Positions 9,296-19,155 are shown, counted from the first letter of the stretch. The stretch is 64,000 nucleotides of DNA from Sphingobium sp. (GCA_003248935.1 QFQF01000016.1:1-64000); one strand, 5' to 3'. Numbers and translations: made by a program. The notes: generated by a model not told the origin, from the letters alone.

Positions 9296-9847
9296 ATGGC
9301 GCTCATCCTGTTCAACAAACCCTATGGCGTGCTCTGCCAGTTCACCGACGAAAGCACCGGCCCGCCGCGACCGACGCTCGCCGCCTTCGTCGACGTCCCC
9401 GGCGTCTATCCGGCGGGGCGGCTCGATCTCGACAGCGAGGGGTTGCTGCTGCTTACCGACGATGGCCGGTTGCAGGCGCGGATCGCCGACCCGCGTTTCA
9501 AGACGCCGAAGACCTATCTGGTGCAGGTCGAGGGCGAACCCGATGCGGCCGCGCTCGACGCGTTGCGGCGGGGCGTGCGGCTGAAGGACGGCCCGACCCT
9601 TCCCGCGCAGGTGGAGCGGATCGACGATCCGGCGCTGTGGCCGCGCGATCCCCCGGTCCGCTTCCGCAAGACTGTACCGGACTGCTGGCTGCGCCTGACG
9701 ATCCGGGAGGGGCGCAACCGGCAGGTGCGGCGGATGACGGCGGCGGTGGGGCATCCGACCCTGCGGCTGGTGCGCTGGCGCATCGGCGACTGGACGCTCG
9801 ACGGCCTGCCGCCGGGGCAATGGCGCACGGCGGACCCGCGCCCGTAG
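9296..9847 (+). CDS. rluE: rRNA pseudouridine synthase, RluE-like
   Basis: The 183-residue protein belongs to the RsuA/RluB/RluE family and lacks the N-terminal S4 domain, as RluE does. It would isomerise uridine in 23S rRNA (U2457 in E. coli). Family motifs are LFNKPYGVLCQF at the start, the catalytic Asp in GRLDLDSEGLLLLT, KTYLVQVEGEP, and IREGRNRQVRRMTAAVGHPT. GGGGAGG lies about 10 bases before the ATG, inside the end of the preceding gene. The exact target position is inferred from family only; RluF or RluB-like specificity cannot be excluded. Confidence 0.82.
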   Translation: MALILFNKPYGVLCQFTDESTGPPRPTLAAFVDVPGVYPAGRLDLDSEGLLLLTDDGRLQARIADPRFKTPKTYLVQVEGEPDAAALDALRRGVRLKDGPTLPAQVERIDDPALWPRDPPVRFRKTVPDCWLRLTIREGRNRQVRRMTAAVGHPTLRLVRWRIGDWTLDGLPPGQWRTADPRP

Positions 9848-10237
9848 AACGTCCGCACCGCTCCGATCTGTCCTACCGCCGCGCCGGGGAGTAGGCATGC
9901 GCGCATGAGAAATCCCCCACCCGTCGGCACGCCGCTCCAACGCGACACCTGCGCGACGGCACCGCGCCCCGACCGCGTCCCCGCCGCGCGCGGCCGCGGC
10001 GCAGCCCACGCAAATCCGCCATTTTTGATAAATGACATGGCGTGCATGGCAGCCCGCAACTTCCGCAACTTCGCCCCGGCCGCGAATGCGGATATGGTCT
10101 CGATCTCCACCGCTGCCCCGGCACGAAAAACGCCCTTGCCGAACCCGGGCGTTCGGGTTCAGAGCCCGTTCAAGGCATTGGCGCCAGACCGCAGCAGCCC
10201 GGGCCGCATGGCCGGTTCATTTGGAGAGAGTTTTCCC
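9848..10237. other. Intergenic region between rluE and lolA, containing a hairpin
   Basis: These 390 bases contain no credible gene; reading frames here are high-GC shadows. Bases 10141-10160 form a perfect hairpin (GAACCCG, six-base loop, CGGGTTC) about 80 bases before lolA, without a T-run. It could be part of the lolA leader. An AT-rich patch at about 10020-10040 is the likeliest promoter zone, but I cannot assign boxes. Confidence 0.35.
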
Positions 10238-10924
10238 GTGACACACCCCACCAGTCATCGGCTACATCGCCGCCCGCGCCGTATCGCGCTGGCGCTCGCC
10301 GCGCTTGCGGGTACGGCGACGCCGCTCGCCCTCGCCGTTCTTCCCGCCGCGCCCGCCGCCGCGCAGCAGGCGGGGCAGGACGACCTTCAGCAGGTGAACG
10401 CCTATATCCGCGCCGTCACCACCATGACTGCGAACTTCAGCCAGACCGATCGCGCCGGCCAGACGCTGACCGGCACCCTCACCCTGAAGCAGCCGGGCAA
10501 GATCCGCTTCCAGTATCAGAAGGGCGTGCCCCTGCTGGTCGTGGGCGATGGAAAGGCGCTGACGGTCATCGATTATGAGGTACGCCAGGTGCAGCGCTGG
10601 CCGATCGGCAACTCGCCGCTCGCCGCGCTGATCGATCCGACCAAGGATCTCGCGAAGTTCGGCCGCATCGTCCAGACCGGCGATCCCAACGTGCTGAGCG
10701 TCGAGGCGCGCGATCCCAGGCGGCCGGAATTCGGCACCATCACGATGATCTTCCAGCGCAAGGCGTCGGCGCCTGCCGGTCTTGAACTCTACGGCTGGGT
10801 CGCGCTCGATTCGCAGAACAACCGGACCAGCGTGCGTCTGTCGGGCCAGCAATATGGCGTTGCGGTGCCCGATTCGGCCTTCCGCTGGACCGATCCCCGG
10901 CCGAAGGGGCGCGCGACGGGCTAA
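10238..10924 (+). CDS. lolA: Outer-membrane lipoprotein carrier protein LolA
   Basis: The periplasmic chaperone carries lipoproteins from the LolCDE complex to the outer membrane. The 228-residue product has an Arg-rich n-region and a signal peptide (about residues 10-38, ending near APAAAQQ). The LolA fold follows: TTMTANFSQTDRAGQTLTGT, LTLKQPGKIRFQYQKG, and GKALTVIDYEVRQVQRWPI. GTG 10238 is preferred because GGAGAGAG at 10223-10230 is correctly spaced; the longer frame reaching 9905 has no such support. A hairpin terminator follows at 11088-11124. Confidence 0.88.
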   Translation: MTHPTSHRLHRRPRRIALALAALAGTATPLALAVLPAAPAAAQQAGQDDLQQVNAYIRAVTTMTANFSQTDRAGQTLTGTLTLKQPGKIRFQYQKGVPLLVVGDGKALTVIDYEVRQVQRWPIGNSPLAALIDPTKDLAKFGRIVQTGDPNVLSVEARDPRRPEFGTITMIFQRKASAPAGLELYGWVALDSQNNRTSVRLSGQQYGVAVPDSAFRWTDPRPKGRATG

Positions 10925-11087
10925 AATGCGCCGCCCGGGCGATGACCGGAGTGGCTGTCGGCTTCGTTCATCTTCGGCTCATATGCCGGGCCCTAGAACG
11001 GTTTTCACGGAGCGGTTGGCCCCGGGGATTTCCCCCCTGTTACCCCGGCCCCCAACCGCTTCGCGAAGCGCACAAAGGCGCAATCGA

Positions 11088-11124
11088 GACCCCCGTTCCA
11101 CGCCCCCGGAGCGGGGGTCTTTCC
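11088..11124 (+). terminator. Rho-independent terminator between lolA and xth
   Basis: A perfect 9-bp stem (AGACCCCCG at 11088-11096, CGGGGGTCT at 11112-11120) with a 15-base loop is followed by TTCCTT. It lies about 165 bases after the lolA stop and 75 before xth, and would close the lolA transcript. Bases 10925-11194 hold no gene. Confidence 0.65.
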
Positions 11125-11194
11125 TTGCCGTCCCGCCATGGCGCGGCACGCCCCCGGGCCGCCCTTGCGCCCCCGGCCTTAGGGTCCTAGTGGG

Positions 11195-11998
11195 ATGGCC
11201 ATGTCCAAAACACTGAAGATCGCCTCCTGGAACATCAACAGCATCCGCGCCCGACTCGATATCGTCGAACGCTTCCTGATCGAGGAGTCGCCCGACATCC
11301 TCTGCCTTCAGGAAACGAAGGTCGTGAACAACATCTTCCCTGAGGGGCTCTTCCGCCAGCGCGGCTACAATCATCAGGTTCTGAACGGCCAGCCGATGCA
11401 CCACGGCGTCGCCATCGTCAGCAAAGTGCCGATTCGCGAGGACGACCGCCTCGACTGGCAGGCGAACGGAGAGGCCCGCCACGTCGGCGTCCGCCTCGAC
11501 AACGGCGTGCGGATCGAGAATGTCTACGTCCCCGCCGGCGGCGAGGAACCCGACGCCACGATCAATCCCAAGTTCGGACAGAAGCTTGCCTTCCTCGAGC
11601 GCATGATCGCGTGGTCGTCGGCCCTCTCCGACAAGCCGACGATCCTGACCGGGGACTTCAACATCGCCCCGCTCGAAAGCGACGTGTGGAGCCACAAGCA
11701 ACTCCTGAACGTCGTCAGCCACACGCCGATCGAGTGCGAAATCCTCGCCCGCCTGCAGGCGTCGCACAACTGGGTCGACCTCGGCCGCAAATTCTTCCCC
11801 GCGCCCGAGCGGCTCTACACCTGGTGGAGCTACCGCGCCCGCGACTGGTCGGAATCCGACCGGGGCCGCCGCCTCGACCATATGTGGGTCTCGCCCGAAC
11901 TGGCCGACAAGGCGATCGCGCACAAGGTCGTGGAGCCCGCGCGCGGCTGGGCACGCCCATCGGACCATGTGCCGCTGATCACGGAATTCGCTTTCTGA
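11195..11998 (+). CDS. xth: Exodeoxyribonuclease III
   Basis: This is the main AP endonuclease and 3'-phosphatase/exonuclease of base excision repair. The 267-residue protein has the full exonuclease-endonuclease-phosphatase fold signature: IASWNINSIRARL, the metal ligand Glu in CLQETK, YVPAGGE, the TGDFNIAP loop, and the C-terminal WARPSDHVPLITEF with the catalytic Asp-His. A second ATG two codons in (11201) could be the real start. The TGA overlaps the ATG of ribA, so the two are translationally coupled. Confidence 0.93.
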   Translation: MAMSKTLKIASWNINSIRARLDIVERFLIEESPDILCLQETKVVNNIFPEGLFRQRGYNHQVLNGQPMHHGVAIVSKVPIREDDRLDWQANGEARHVGVRLDNGVRIENVYVPAGGEEPDATINPKFGQKLAFLERMIAWSSALSDKPTILTGDFNIAPLESDVWSHKQLLNVVSHTPIECEILARLQASHNWVDLGRKFFPAPERLYTWWSYRARDWSESDRGRRLDHMWVSPELADKAIAHKVVEPARGWARPSDHVPLITEFAF

Positions 11999-13056
11999 TG
12001 GACCCGCGGGGCGCCGCACGCGCCATCGACGCGCTGCGCCGGGGCTGGCCTGTGGAGGTGTCGGCCGGCGATGGCGCCTATCGCCTGATGGCGGTCGAGG
12101 GCGCCGACGACGTGACCGCCGCGGCCTTCGATCCGGACGGCACTGCGCCGATCCTGATCTCGTCCTCCCGCGCCGAAACGCTCAAGCTCACCAACCAGCG
12201 CGCCGCCGCCGATCCCGAAACGCCGGTCCTCGTCGCCCGCTCGCCCTGGATCGACCGGGACGTGGCGATGGCGATCGCCGATCCGGTCCGCGACCTCGCA
12301 TCGCCGATGAAGGGGCCATTCCGCGCCGCCCCCGTGACCGCGCCGACCGCCGCGCGCGCCGCGCTTCGCCTCGCCCGGCTCGCCGGCATCCTCCCCGCCT
12401 TTTTCGTCGGCGGGGACGGCCCCGTAGAGGCGCGGGCCAGCGCTGACGACATCGCTGCCTATGACGATGCGGGCCGCCTCGCCATCGCGACCCGCGCTCG
12501 CCTGCCCGTCGCGGCGGCGGAGAATGCGGAGATCGTCGCCTTCCGCAGTCCGGAGGAACCCCGCGAACATGTCGCGCTCGTCGTCGGCCGCCGCGACGCC
12601 AGCCCGCCGGTCGTCCGGCTGCACAGCGAATGCCTGACCGGCGACGTCCTCGGCAGTCTCAAATGCGATTGCGGTCCCCAGCTTCATGAGGCGCTCCATC
12701 AGATCGCCGACGCGCAGTGGGGCGTCCTCCTCTATCTGCGGCAGGAGGGACGCGGCATCGGCCTCGTCAACAAGCTGCGCGCCTATGCGCTTCAGGATCA
12801 GGGCTTCGACACCGTGGACGCGAACACCCGCCTCGGCTTCGCGATCGACGCGCGGGACTTTTCGGTCGCGGCGCAGATGCTGCGCCTTCTGGGCATCGGC
12901 TCGGTGCGTCTGCTCACCAACAACCCGCAGAAGGTGGCGGGACTGGAAGCCGCCGGGGTCGCCGTCGCCGAACGCCTGCCGCTCGCCATCGCGCCCAACC
13001 CGCACAACGCCCGCTATCTGGTGACGAAGCGGGACCGCACCGGCCATCAGCTGTGA
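11998..13056 (+). CDS. ribA: GTP cyclohydrolase II with N-terminal extension
   Basis: RibA opens the GTP ring in the first step of riboflavin synthesis. The C-terminal half (about 185-352) is a complete GTP cyclohydrolase II: zinc ligands in HSECLTGDVLGSLKCDCGPQ, YLRQEGRGIGLVNKLRAYAL, DTVDANTRLGF and LLTNNPQKVAGL. The first 180 residues are an extension. Their opening AARAIDALRRGWPVEV resembles the start of DHBP synthase (RibB) but lacks the acidic DDEDRENEGD active-site stretch, so it is probably a degenerate RibB-like or regulatory domain. It starts inside the xth stop (TGATG) and ends overlapping the GTG of the YkuD gene. Confidence 0.88.
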   Translation: MDPRGAARAIDALRRGWPVEVSAGDGAYRLMAVEGADDVTAAAFDPDGTAPILISSSRAETLKLTNQRAAADPETPVLVARSPWIDRDVAMAIADPVRDLASPMKGPFRAAPVTAPTAARAALRLARLAGILPAFFVGGDGPVEARASADDIAAYDDAGRLAIATRARLPVAAAENAEIVAFRSPEEPREHVALVVGRRDASPPVVRLHSECLTGDVLGSLKCDCGPQLHEALHQIADAQWGVLLYLRQEGRGIGLVNKLRAYALQDQGFDTVDANTRLGFAIDARDFSVAAQMLRLLGIGSVRLLTNNPQKVAGLEAAGVAVAERLPLAIAPNPHNARYLVTKRDRTGHQL

Positions 13057-13556
13057 GCGCCGTTCGGGTCGACACCACGACCGGCCGCCTCCGCTTCGGC
13101 GACATCGACGTCGCCTGCACAATCGGCAAGGGCGGCGCCCGCCCGGCCGCCGACAAGCGGGAGGGAGACGGTTGCACGCCGCTCGGCATCTGGCCGGTCC
13201 GCGCCGTTTTGCTGCGCCCAAGGCGCCTCATGCTGCGCAGCATGCCTGCCATTCCCTGGCGGTGGATCAGGGACGGCGACGGCTGGTCCGACGATCCCGA
13301 CGACCCCGCCTACAACCGCCCGGTCCGTCTGCCCGGCCGCTATTCGGCCGAGCGCATGGCGCGCGACGATGCCGCATATGACGCGGTCGTCGTGCTGGGC
13401 CACAATGACGCGCCCCCCGTCCCCGGCATGGGCAGCGCCATCTTCTTCCACATCGAACAGGGCCGCCCGACCGAAGGCTGCGTCGCAGTCAGCGCGGCCG
13501 ACATGGCGGCGATCCTGCCCCTGCTGACCGACGGCACGGTGTTCGACATCCGTTAG
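13053..13556 (+). CDS. L,D-transpeptidase (YkuD) family protein
   Basis: The 167-residue protein has the YkuD catalytic signature: His in SAIFFHIEQGRPTEGCVAVS with the nucleophilic Cys in the TEGC turn, and GKGGARPAADKREGDGCTPLG near the N-terminus. It has no signal peptide or membrane helix in this frame, which is notable for an enzyme family that usually works on peptidoglycan. Homologues annotated as L,D-transpeptidase catalytic domain proteins of this short form are common in alphaproteobacteria. GTG 13053 overlaps the ribA stop (GTGA), so it is coupled to ribA. Confidence 0.75.
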   Translation: MSAVRVDTTTGRLRFGDIDVACTIGKGGARPAADKREGDGCTPLGIWPVRAVLLRPRRLMLRSMPAIPWRWIRDGDGWSDDPDDPAYNRPVRLPGRYSAERMARDDAAYDAVVVLGHNDAPPVPGMGSAIFFHIEQGRPTEGCVAVSAADMAAILPLLTDGTVFDIR

Positions 13557-13559
13557 CAG

Positions 13560-16340
13560 TCAGGCGGGTTCCGTCTCGATCGTCCGCTCGACCGTTTCCG
13601 CACTGATCGCGCCCCCCGCTTCCAGCAGGCGCCGTTCCAGCGTCTGCAGCCGCGCCTTGCTCTCCACCTTCCCGCCGAGCAGGTCGGTGAGATAGAAGGT
13701 GTCGACCGCCCGCTCGCCATAGGTGGCGACATGCGCGCTGTGCACGGTCAGTTTCGACTGGAACAGCGCATAAGCGAGGGCGAACAGCAGTGCCGGCCGA
13801 TCGCGCGCATTCACCTCGACGACGGTGAAGCGGTTCGACGCCTTGTTGTCGATCAGGACGTTGGGCACGATCTGGAACGTCTCGGCACGCGTGCGGGGCA
13901 GCGGCCGGGCCTCCAGCTTCGTCACCATCTTGTGCCGGTTGGCGAGCGCATCCTCGATCGAGCGCTTGATCCGGGCAAGCTGGTCGGGGCTGTCGAACCG
14001 CCCGCCCAGCGGGTCCTGCACCAGGAAATTGTCGATCGCCATGCCGTCGCGCATCGTGTGGATGCGCGCGTCGATGATGTTGCCCCCGGCAAGGTGGATG
14101 GCGCCAGCGATCCGGTAGAACAGGCCGGGATGGTCGGCCGCATAGACCGTGACCAGCGTCGCGCCGCGCAGCGGATAGACCTCCGCCGCGATCGACAGCG
14201 GCTCCTCGCCCGCGGCCAGAATATGCTGCGCGTTGTGCGCCAGAATATCTTCCGGCTCCGCCACCCAGTAGGATTCGGGCAGCCGCTTCTTGAGGGCCAG
14301 GAAATCGGCATCGGACAGCGCCAGCGTCTCGCGCAGCGCCGCCTGCTTGGCGGCAACCCGCTCCGTCCGTCCCTTCTGCTTGTGGCCGAGGCGCAGGACT
14401 TCCTCCGCCGCCTCGTACAGGTCACCCAGCAACTGGCGCTTCCAGCTGTTCCAGACGCCCGGCCCCACGGCGCGGATATCGACGACGGTCAGGATCAGGA
14501 GCAGACGCAGGCGCTCCGGGCTCTGCACGACCTCGATGAAGTCGAGAATGGTCTTGTAGTCGGCAAGGTCGCGCTTGAACGCCGTCGCCGACATCAGCAG
14601 GTGATAGCGCACCAGCCAGGACACCGTCTCTGTCTCTGCCGCCGTCAGGCCGAGACGCGGACACAGCTTCAGCGCCACCTCCGCACCCAGGATGCTATGG
14701 TCGCCGCCCCGCCCCTTCGCGATGTCGTGCAGCAGCACGGCGACATAGACCACCCGCCGGGAAATCAGCTTGTCCATCAGCACCGTCGCCAGCGGATGAT
14801 CCTGCTTGAACTCGCCCTTCTCGATACGGGCGAGCAGGCCGACCGCGCGGATGGTATGCTCGTCGACCGTGTAGTGGTGGTACATGTCGAACTGCATCTG
14901 CGCGACGACCCGGCCGAAGTCGGGCACGAAGCGGCCGAACACGCTCGCCTCGTTCATCCAGCGCAGCACCGTTTCGGGGTCACGCGGCGACGTCAGCACG
15001 TCCAGAAACGCCGCGTTGGCGCGCGGATCCTTGCGCACCTTGCGGTCGATCAGCACCGCGTCGCGGCTGGCCGCGCGCATCGCGGTCGGATGGATCGCCA
15101 GACCATGCCGGTCGGCAACGGCAAAGATTTCGAGCAGCTTCACCGGGTCCTGCCGGAAGAAATCCTCGCTGGGCAGTGACAGCCGCCCGCGATCCAGCAC
15201 GAAGCCGTCGAGCTTGCGCGGCCGCCGGAAGAAGGCGGGGATGTAGCGCCTGCCCCGGGCCGCCCAGATGTCATCCAGATGGGCAAGGAACACGGCGGTC
15301 AGGTCACCGACGGTCTTCGCGTTGAGGAAGTAATAGCGCATGAAGCGCTCGACCGGCGACTGGCCCGCGCGCGCGGCGAAATGCGTGCGCGTCGCGATCT
15401 CCAGTTGAAGGTCGAAGGTCAGGCGATCCTCCGCCCGCCCGGTGATGATGTGCAGGTGGCAGCGCACGGCCCAGAGGAAGTCCTCCGCCTTCTGGAACTG
15501 GCGCAGCTCCGGCGCGGTGAGCAGGCCGACGTCGACGAGTTCGGCGACGGACCGGACCCGGTTCACATATTTGCCGATCCAGAACAGCGTGTGGAGGTCG
15601 CGCAGGCCGCCCTTGCCCTCCTTCACATTGGGTTCGACCACATAGCGACTGTCGCCCATGCGCTTGTGCCGCTCGTCACGCTCGGCCAGCTTCTCGGCGA
15701 CGAACGCCCGCGCCGTATCGCGCATGACCTCCGCATTGAAGCGGGCCGCAGTCTCCTCATAGAGCGCGCGGTCGCCCCAGATATAGCGGGCCTCAAGCAT
15801 GGCGGTGCGCACCGTCAGGTCCGCCTTCGCCATGCGCATCGCCTCATCGACCGAGCGGCTCGAATGCCCGACCTTCAGCCCCAGGTCCCATAGCGAATAG
15901 AGCATCGATTCGATGACCTGCTCGGTCCAGCCGGTCGGCTTGTAGGGTGTGATGAAGCCGATATCGACGTCGCTGTGCGGCGCCATCTCGCCCCGCCCAT
16001 AGCCGCCCACGGCGATCAGCGTCAGGCGCTCGCCGGTGCTGGGATTGCTGATCGGATACAGATATTGCGTGGTCGCGTCGTATAGCACGCGCAGTATCTG
16101 ATCGATCAGGAATGCGAGCGCGGACACCGCTTCCCGTCCGCGCGTCGGCCGCGCTTCCAGTCTGCGCACGGCCTCTTCCCGCCCGGCCTCCAGCGCGATC
16201 CGCAGTTCAGCGACGATGGCGCCGCGCATGGCGGTGGTGTCCCTGCCGCGATCGGACACGGCAGCGGCGATCCTGTCGGACAGGGCACGGCGATCGATGA
16301 TCGCGCGGCGGTTAGGTAGATTGTCGAACGGCGTCGGCAT
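13560..16340 (-). CDS. glnD: Bifunctional [protein-PII] uridylyltransferase / uridylyl-removing enzyme
   Basis: GlnD senses glutamine and modifies the PII proteins that control nitrogen metabolism. The 926-residue length is normal. Domains in order are the nucleotidyltransferase with VGGYGRGEMAPHSDVDIGF near residue 110, the GlnD helical region, an HD hydrolase with VLLHDIAKGRGGDHS near residue 540, and two ACT domains (about 735-805 and 845-920; YAADHPGLFYRIAGAIHLAG and NARDRPALLFALAYALF). It converges on the YkuD gene with only 3 bases between stops. mutS lies upstream on the same strand. Confidence 0.95.
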   Translation of the reverse strand: MPTPFDNLPNRRAIIDRRALSDRIAAAVSDRGRDTTAMRGAIVAELRIALEAGREEAVRRLEARPTRGREAVSALAFLIDQILRVLYDATTQYLYPISNPSTGERLTLIAVGGYGRGEMAPHSDVDIGFITPYKPTGWTEQVIESMLYSLWDLGLKVGHSSRSVDEAMRMAKADLTVRTAMLEARYIWGDRALYEETAARFNAEVMRDTARAFVAEKLAERDERHKRMGDSRYVVEPNVKEGKGGLRDLHTLFWIGKYVNRVRSVAELVDVGLLTAPELRQFQKAEDFLWAVRCHLHIITGRAEDRLTFDLQLEIATRTHFAARAGQSPVERFMRYYFLNAKTVGDLTAVFLAHLDDIWAARGRRYIPAFFRRPRKLDGFVLDRGRLSLPSEDFFRQDPVKLLEIFAVADRHGLAIHPTAMRAASRDAVLIDRKVRKDPRANAAFLDVLTSPRDPETVLRWMNEASVFGRFVPDFGRVVAQMQFDMYHHYTVDEHTIRAVGLLARIEKGEFKQDHPLATVLMDKLISRRVVYVAVLLHDIAKGRGGDHSILGAEVALKLCPRLGLTAAETETVSWLVRYHLLMSATAFKRDLADYKTILDFIEVVQSPERLRLLLILTVVDIRAVGPGVWNSWKRQLLGDLYEAAEEVLRLGHKQKGRTERVAAKQAALRETLALSDADFLALKKRLPESYWVAEPEDILAHNAQHILAAGEEPLSIAAEVYPLRGATLVTVYAADHPGLFYRIAGAIHLAGGNIIDARIHTMRDGMAIDNFLVQDPLGGRFDSPDQLARIKRSIEDALANRHKMVTKLEARPLPRTRAETFQIVPNVLIDNKASNRFTVVEVNARDRPALLFALAYALFQSKLTVHSAHVATYGERAVDTFYLTDLLGGKVESKARLQTLERRLLEAGGAISAETVERTIETEPA

Positions 16341-16398
16341 CGGCGCTATTTAGGGACGATGCAGGAGAAAGGGAATGCGCGTTTCGCACGGCCGCGCT

Positions 16399-19020
16399 TT
16401 ACTCCTCCCCGGCGGCGATATCCTTCAGGCGATAGAGCATGTCGAGCGCATCGCGCGCGCTCATCGAATCGACGTCCAGCGTGGCGATGGCCGCCCGCAC
16501 CGCATCGACCTTTTCCTCGGGCTCCTGCACCACGCTGGCGAACAGCGGCAGGTCGTCGAGGCCGGCCGCGATGCCGCCTGTCTTCGCCTTCCCTGCTTCC
16601 AGCCGCGCCAGCACATCCTTGGCGCGCGCCAGCACGGCCGCCGGCAGACCCGCCAGCCGCGCCACCGCGAGGCCGTAGCTGCGATCGGCAGGCCCCTCGA
16701 CCACCTCGTGCAGCAGCACCAGATCGCCTTTCCACTCCCGGGCGCTCACATGATGCAGGGACAGCGCTTCCAGCTTCTCGGCCAGGCGTGTCAGTTCATG
16801 ATAGTGCGTCGCGAACAGGCAGCGGCAGCGGTTGGTTTCATGCACCGCCTCCACCACCGCCCATGCCAGCGCCAGCCCGTCATAGGTCGACGTGCCCCGT
16901 CCCACCTCGTCCAGGATGACGAAACTGCGCTCGGTCGCCTGCGCCAGGATCGCCGCCGTCTCCACCATCTCGACCATGAAGGTCGAACGGCCCCGCGCCA
17001 GATTGTCGGAGGCGCCGACGCGGCTGAACAGGCGGTCGACGGGGCTGAGCGTCGCGCTGGCGGCGGGGACATAGCCGCCCGCCTGCGCAAGAATGACGAT
17101 CAGCGCGTTCTGGCGCAGGAAAGTCGATTTACCGCCCATGTTCGGGCCGGTGACAAGCCACAGCCGGTCGTCCGTGCCGAGGCGGCAGTCATTGGCGACG
17201 AACGCTTCGCCTGCCTTCGCCAGCGCATCCTCGACCACCGGGTGACGCCCGCCCTCGATCGCGAGGCACTGCTCGGCCGCGAACCGGGGACGTACCCAGC
17301 CGCCCTCCGCCGCACGCTCCGCCAGCGCCGCCGCGACATCCAGCCGGGCGAGCGCACCCGCCGTCGTCGAGATCGCCTCCCGCCGCGTCATCACCGCCGC
17401 GATCAGCTCCTCCAGATGCGCGGCTTCGGCGGCTAGCGCATGCCCGCCCGCCTGCGACACGCGGCTCGCCTGCTCATGAAGGTCGACCGAGTTGAACCGC
17501 ACCACCCCCGCCAGCGTCTGCCGGTGGGTGAAGCCGCTGCCGTCCTTCATCAGCGCGTCGGCGGCGCGCGCTGGCACCTCGACATGATAGCCGAGCACGC
17601 CATTGTGACGGATCTTCAGCGCGGTGATGCCGGTCTGCTCGCGATAGCGCGCCTCCAGCGCGGCGATCGCCCGTCGACCGTCCCCGGCCATCGCCCGCAG
17701 TTCGTCCAGCGCCGCATCATAGCCGTCAGCAATATAGCCGCCGTTCGACGCCTCCGTCGGCGGGCTCGGCACCAGCGCGCGGGTCAGTTGCTCGACCAGT
17801 TCGCCATGTCCGTCGAGCGAGGGCAGCAACGCGCCAAGCAGGTCCGGCAGGTCACGCAGCGCACCAAGCCGCTCGCGCAGCAGCCGCGCCTCGTTGAGGC
17901 CGTCGCGCAGCTGACCCAGGTCGCGCGGACTGCCGCGCCCCATCGCCACACGGCCCAGCGCCCGGCCGATATCGGGCAGCGACCGCAACGCGCCGCGCAG
18001 ATGCGCACGCTGGTTGCCGTCGTCGTGGAAGAAGCGCACGAGGTCCAGCCGCCGGTCGATCGCCTGCGTATCGAGCAATGGCGCTGAAAGGTCCGCCGCC
18101 AGCAGGCGCGCGCCCGCTCCGGTCACGGTCCGATCAACCGATCCCAGCAGGCTGCCCGCCCGCTGTCCGGCCATGGTCTGGACGATCTCCAGGCTCTCGC
18201 GGGTCGCCGCGTCGATCGACAGATGCGCGCCGACGCTGCGCTGCGCGGGCGGGCGCAGGAACGGCAGGCGCCCCTTCCCGGCATGGTCGAGATAGGCGAG
18301 CAGGCCGCCCATCGCCGCCAGTTCCGCACGGGCGAACTGTCCGAAGCCGTCGAGCGTCGCCACGCCGAAATGGCGGCGGACCATAGCCTCGCCCCGCCCG
18401 CTGTCGAACGGTTGCCGGTCGAACGAATGGATATCGGGCACGTCGAGCGGGAACCCGTTGGGCACCACGATCTCCGTCGGACGCAGGCGCGCGAGTTCGG
18501 CGGGCAGTTGTGCGGCCGTCGCGAGCACCGTTTCGAACCGGCCGGTCGAAATGTCCGCCGCCGCGATACCGATCTCTCCGTCCGCGCCGCCGACCAGCGC
18601 CAGTGCGACCAGCATGTTGTCGACGCGCGAGTCGAGCAGCGCATCCTCGGTCAGTGTACCGGCGGTCACGTAGCGGACGATGGCGCGGCCGACGAGCGCC
18701 TTCGACCCGCGTGCCTTCGCCTGCGCGGGCGTCTCCGTCTGCTCGGCGATGGCCACGCGATGACCGGCGCGGATCAGGCGGGCGAGATACATCTCCGCAC
18801 TGTGCACGGGCACCCCGCACATCGGGATGGGGGCGCCGTCATGTTCGCCACGGGTCGTGAGCGCGATGTCCAGCGTCGCCGCCGCCGCCTTCGCATCGTC
18901 GAAGAACAGCTCGAAAAAGTCGCCCATCCGGTAGAAGAGCAGGCAATCCGGCGCTTCCCCCTTCAGCGAGAAATACTGCGCCATCATCGGCGTCATGGGC
19001 GGGCTGGTGGGCTGATCCAT
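16399..19020 (-). CDS. mutS: DNA mismatch repair ATPase MutS
   Basis: MutS recognises mismatches and recruits MutL. The 873-residue protein has the N-terminal mismatch-binding domain with the Phe-x-Glu motif in FYRMGDFFELFFDDAK, the core and clamp domains, and an ATPase with Walker A GPNMGGKSTFLRQ near residue 629, Walker B SFVILDEVGRGTSTYDGLAL and the conserved LFATHYHELT. ATG 19020 (MDQPTSPPMTP) is chosen over the GTG nine codons upstream; neither has a clear ribosome binding site. It precedes glnD by 58 bases, likely one transcript, and is divergent from maeB. Confidence 0.95.
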   Translation of the reverse strand: MDQPTSPPMTPMMAQYFSLKGEAPDCLLFYRMGDFFELFFDDAKAAAATLDIALTTRGEHDGAPIPMCGVPVHSAEMYLARLIRAGHRVAIAEQTETPAQAKARGSKALVGRAIVRYVTAGTLTEDALLDSRVDNMLVALALVGGADGEIGIAAADISTGRFETVLATAAQLPAELARLRPTEIVVPNGFPLDVPDIHSFDRQPFDSGRGEAMVRRHFGVATLDGFGQFARAELAAMGGLLAYLDHAGKGRLPFLRPPAQRSVGAHLSIDAATRESLEIVQTMAGQRAGSLLGSVDRTVTGAGARLLAADLSAPLLDTQAIDRRLDLVRFFHDDGNQRAHLRGALRSLPDIGRALGRVAMGRGSPRDLGQLRDGLNEARLLRERLGALRDLPDLLGALLPSLDGHGELVEQLTRALVPSPPTEASNGGYIADGYDAALDELRAMAGDGRRAIAALEARYREQTGITALKIRHNGVLGYHVEVPARAADALMKDGSGFTHRQTLAGVVRFNSVDLHEQASRVSQAGGHALAAEAAHLEELIAAVMTRREAISTTAGALARLDVAAALAERAAEGGWVRPRFAAEQCLAIEGGRHPVVEDALAKAGEAFVANDCRLGTDDRLWLVTGPNMGGKSTFLRQNALIVILAQAGGYVPAASATLSPVDRLFSRVGASDNLARGRSTFMVEMVETAAILAQATERSFVILDEVGRGTSTYDGLALAWAVVEAVHETNRCRCLFATHYHELTRLAEKLEALSLHHVSAREWKGDLVLLHEVVEGPADRSYGLAVARLAGLPAAVLARAKDVLARLEAGKAKTGGIAAGLDDLPLFASVVQEPEEKVDAVRAAIATLDVDSMSARDALDMLYRLKDIAAGEE

Positions 19021-19155
19021 AGGCGGGCCAGCGATAGCGGGTCGCACCCAACCGGGAAAGGGGGAGTGTTTTGTCAGAGTTTTTCGCGTTCCGCCTTGTC
19101 CTGCGGGCGAGAATGCCGCTAGGGCGGGCGTGAGGATAGTTCCCAGGAAGGCCCA

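Noticed and set aside
10141..10160. Terminator or riboswitch before lolA
   Set aside because: The hairpin is perfect but lacks a T-run and any known riboswitch core.
13731..15179. 482-codon open frame antisense to glnD
   Set aside because: Shadow of glnD; no recognisable protein features.
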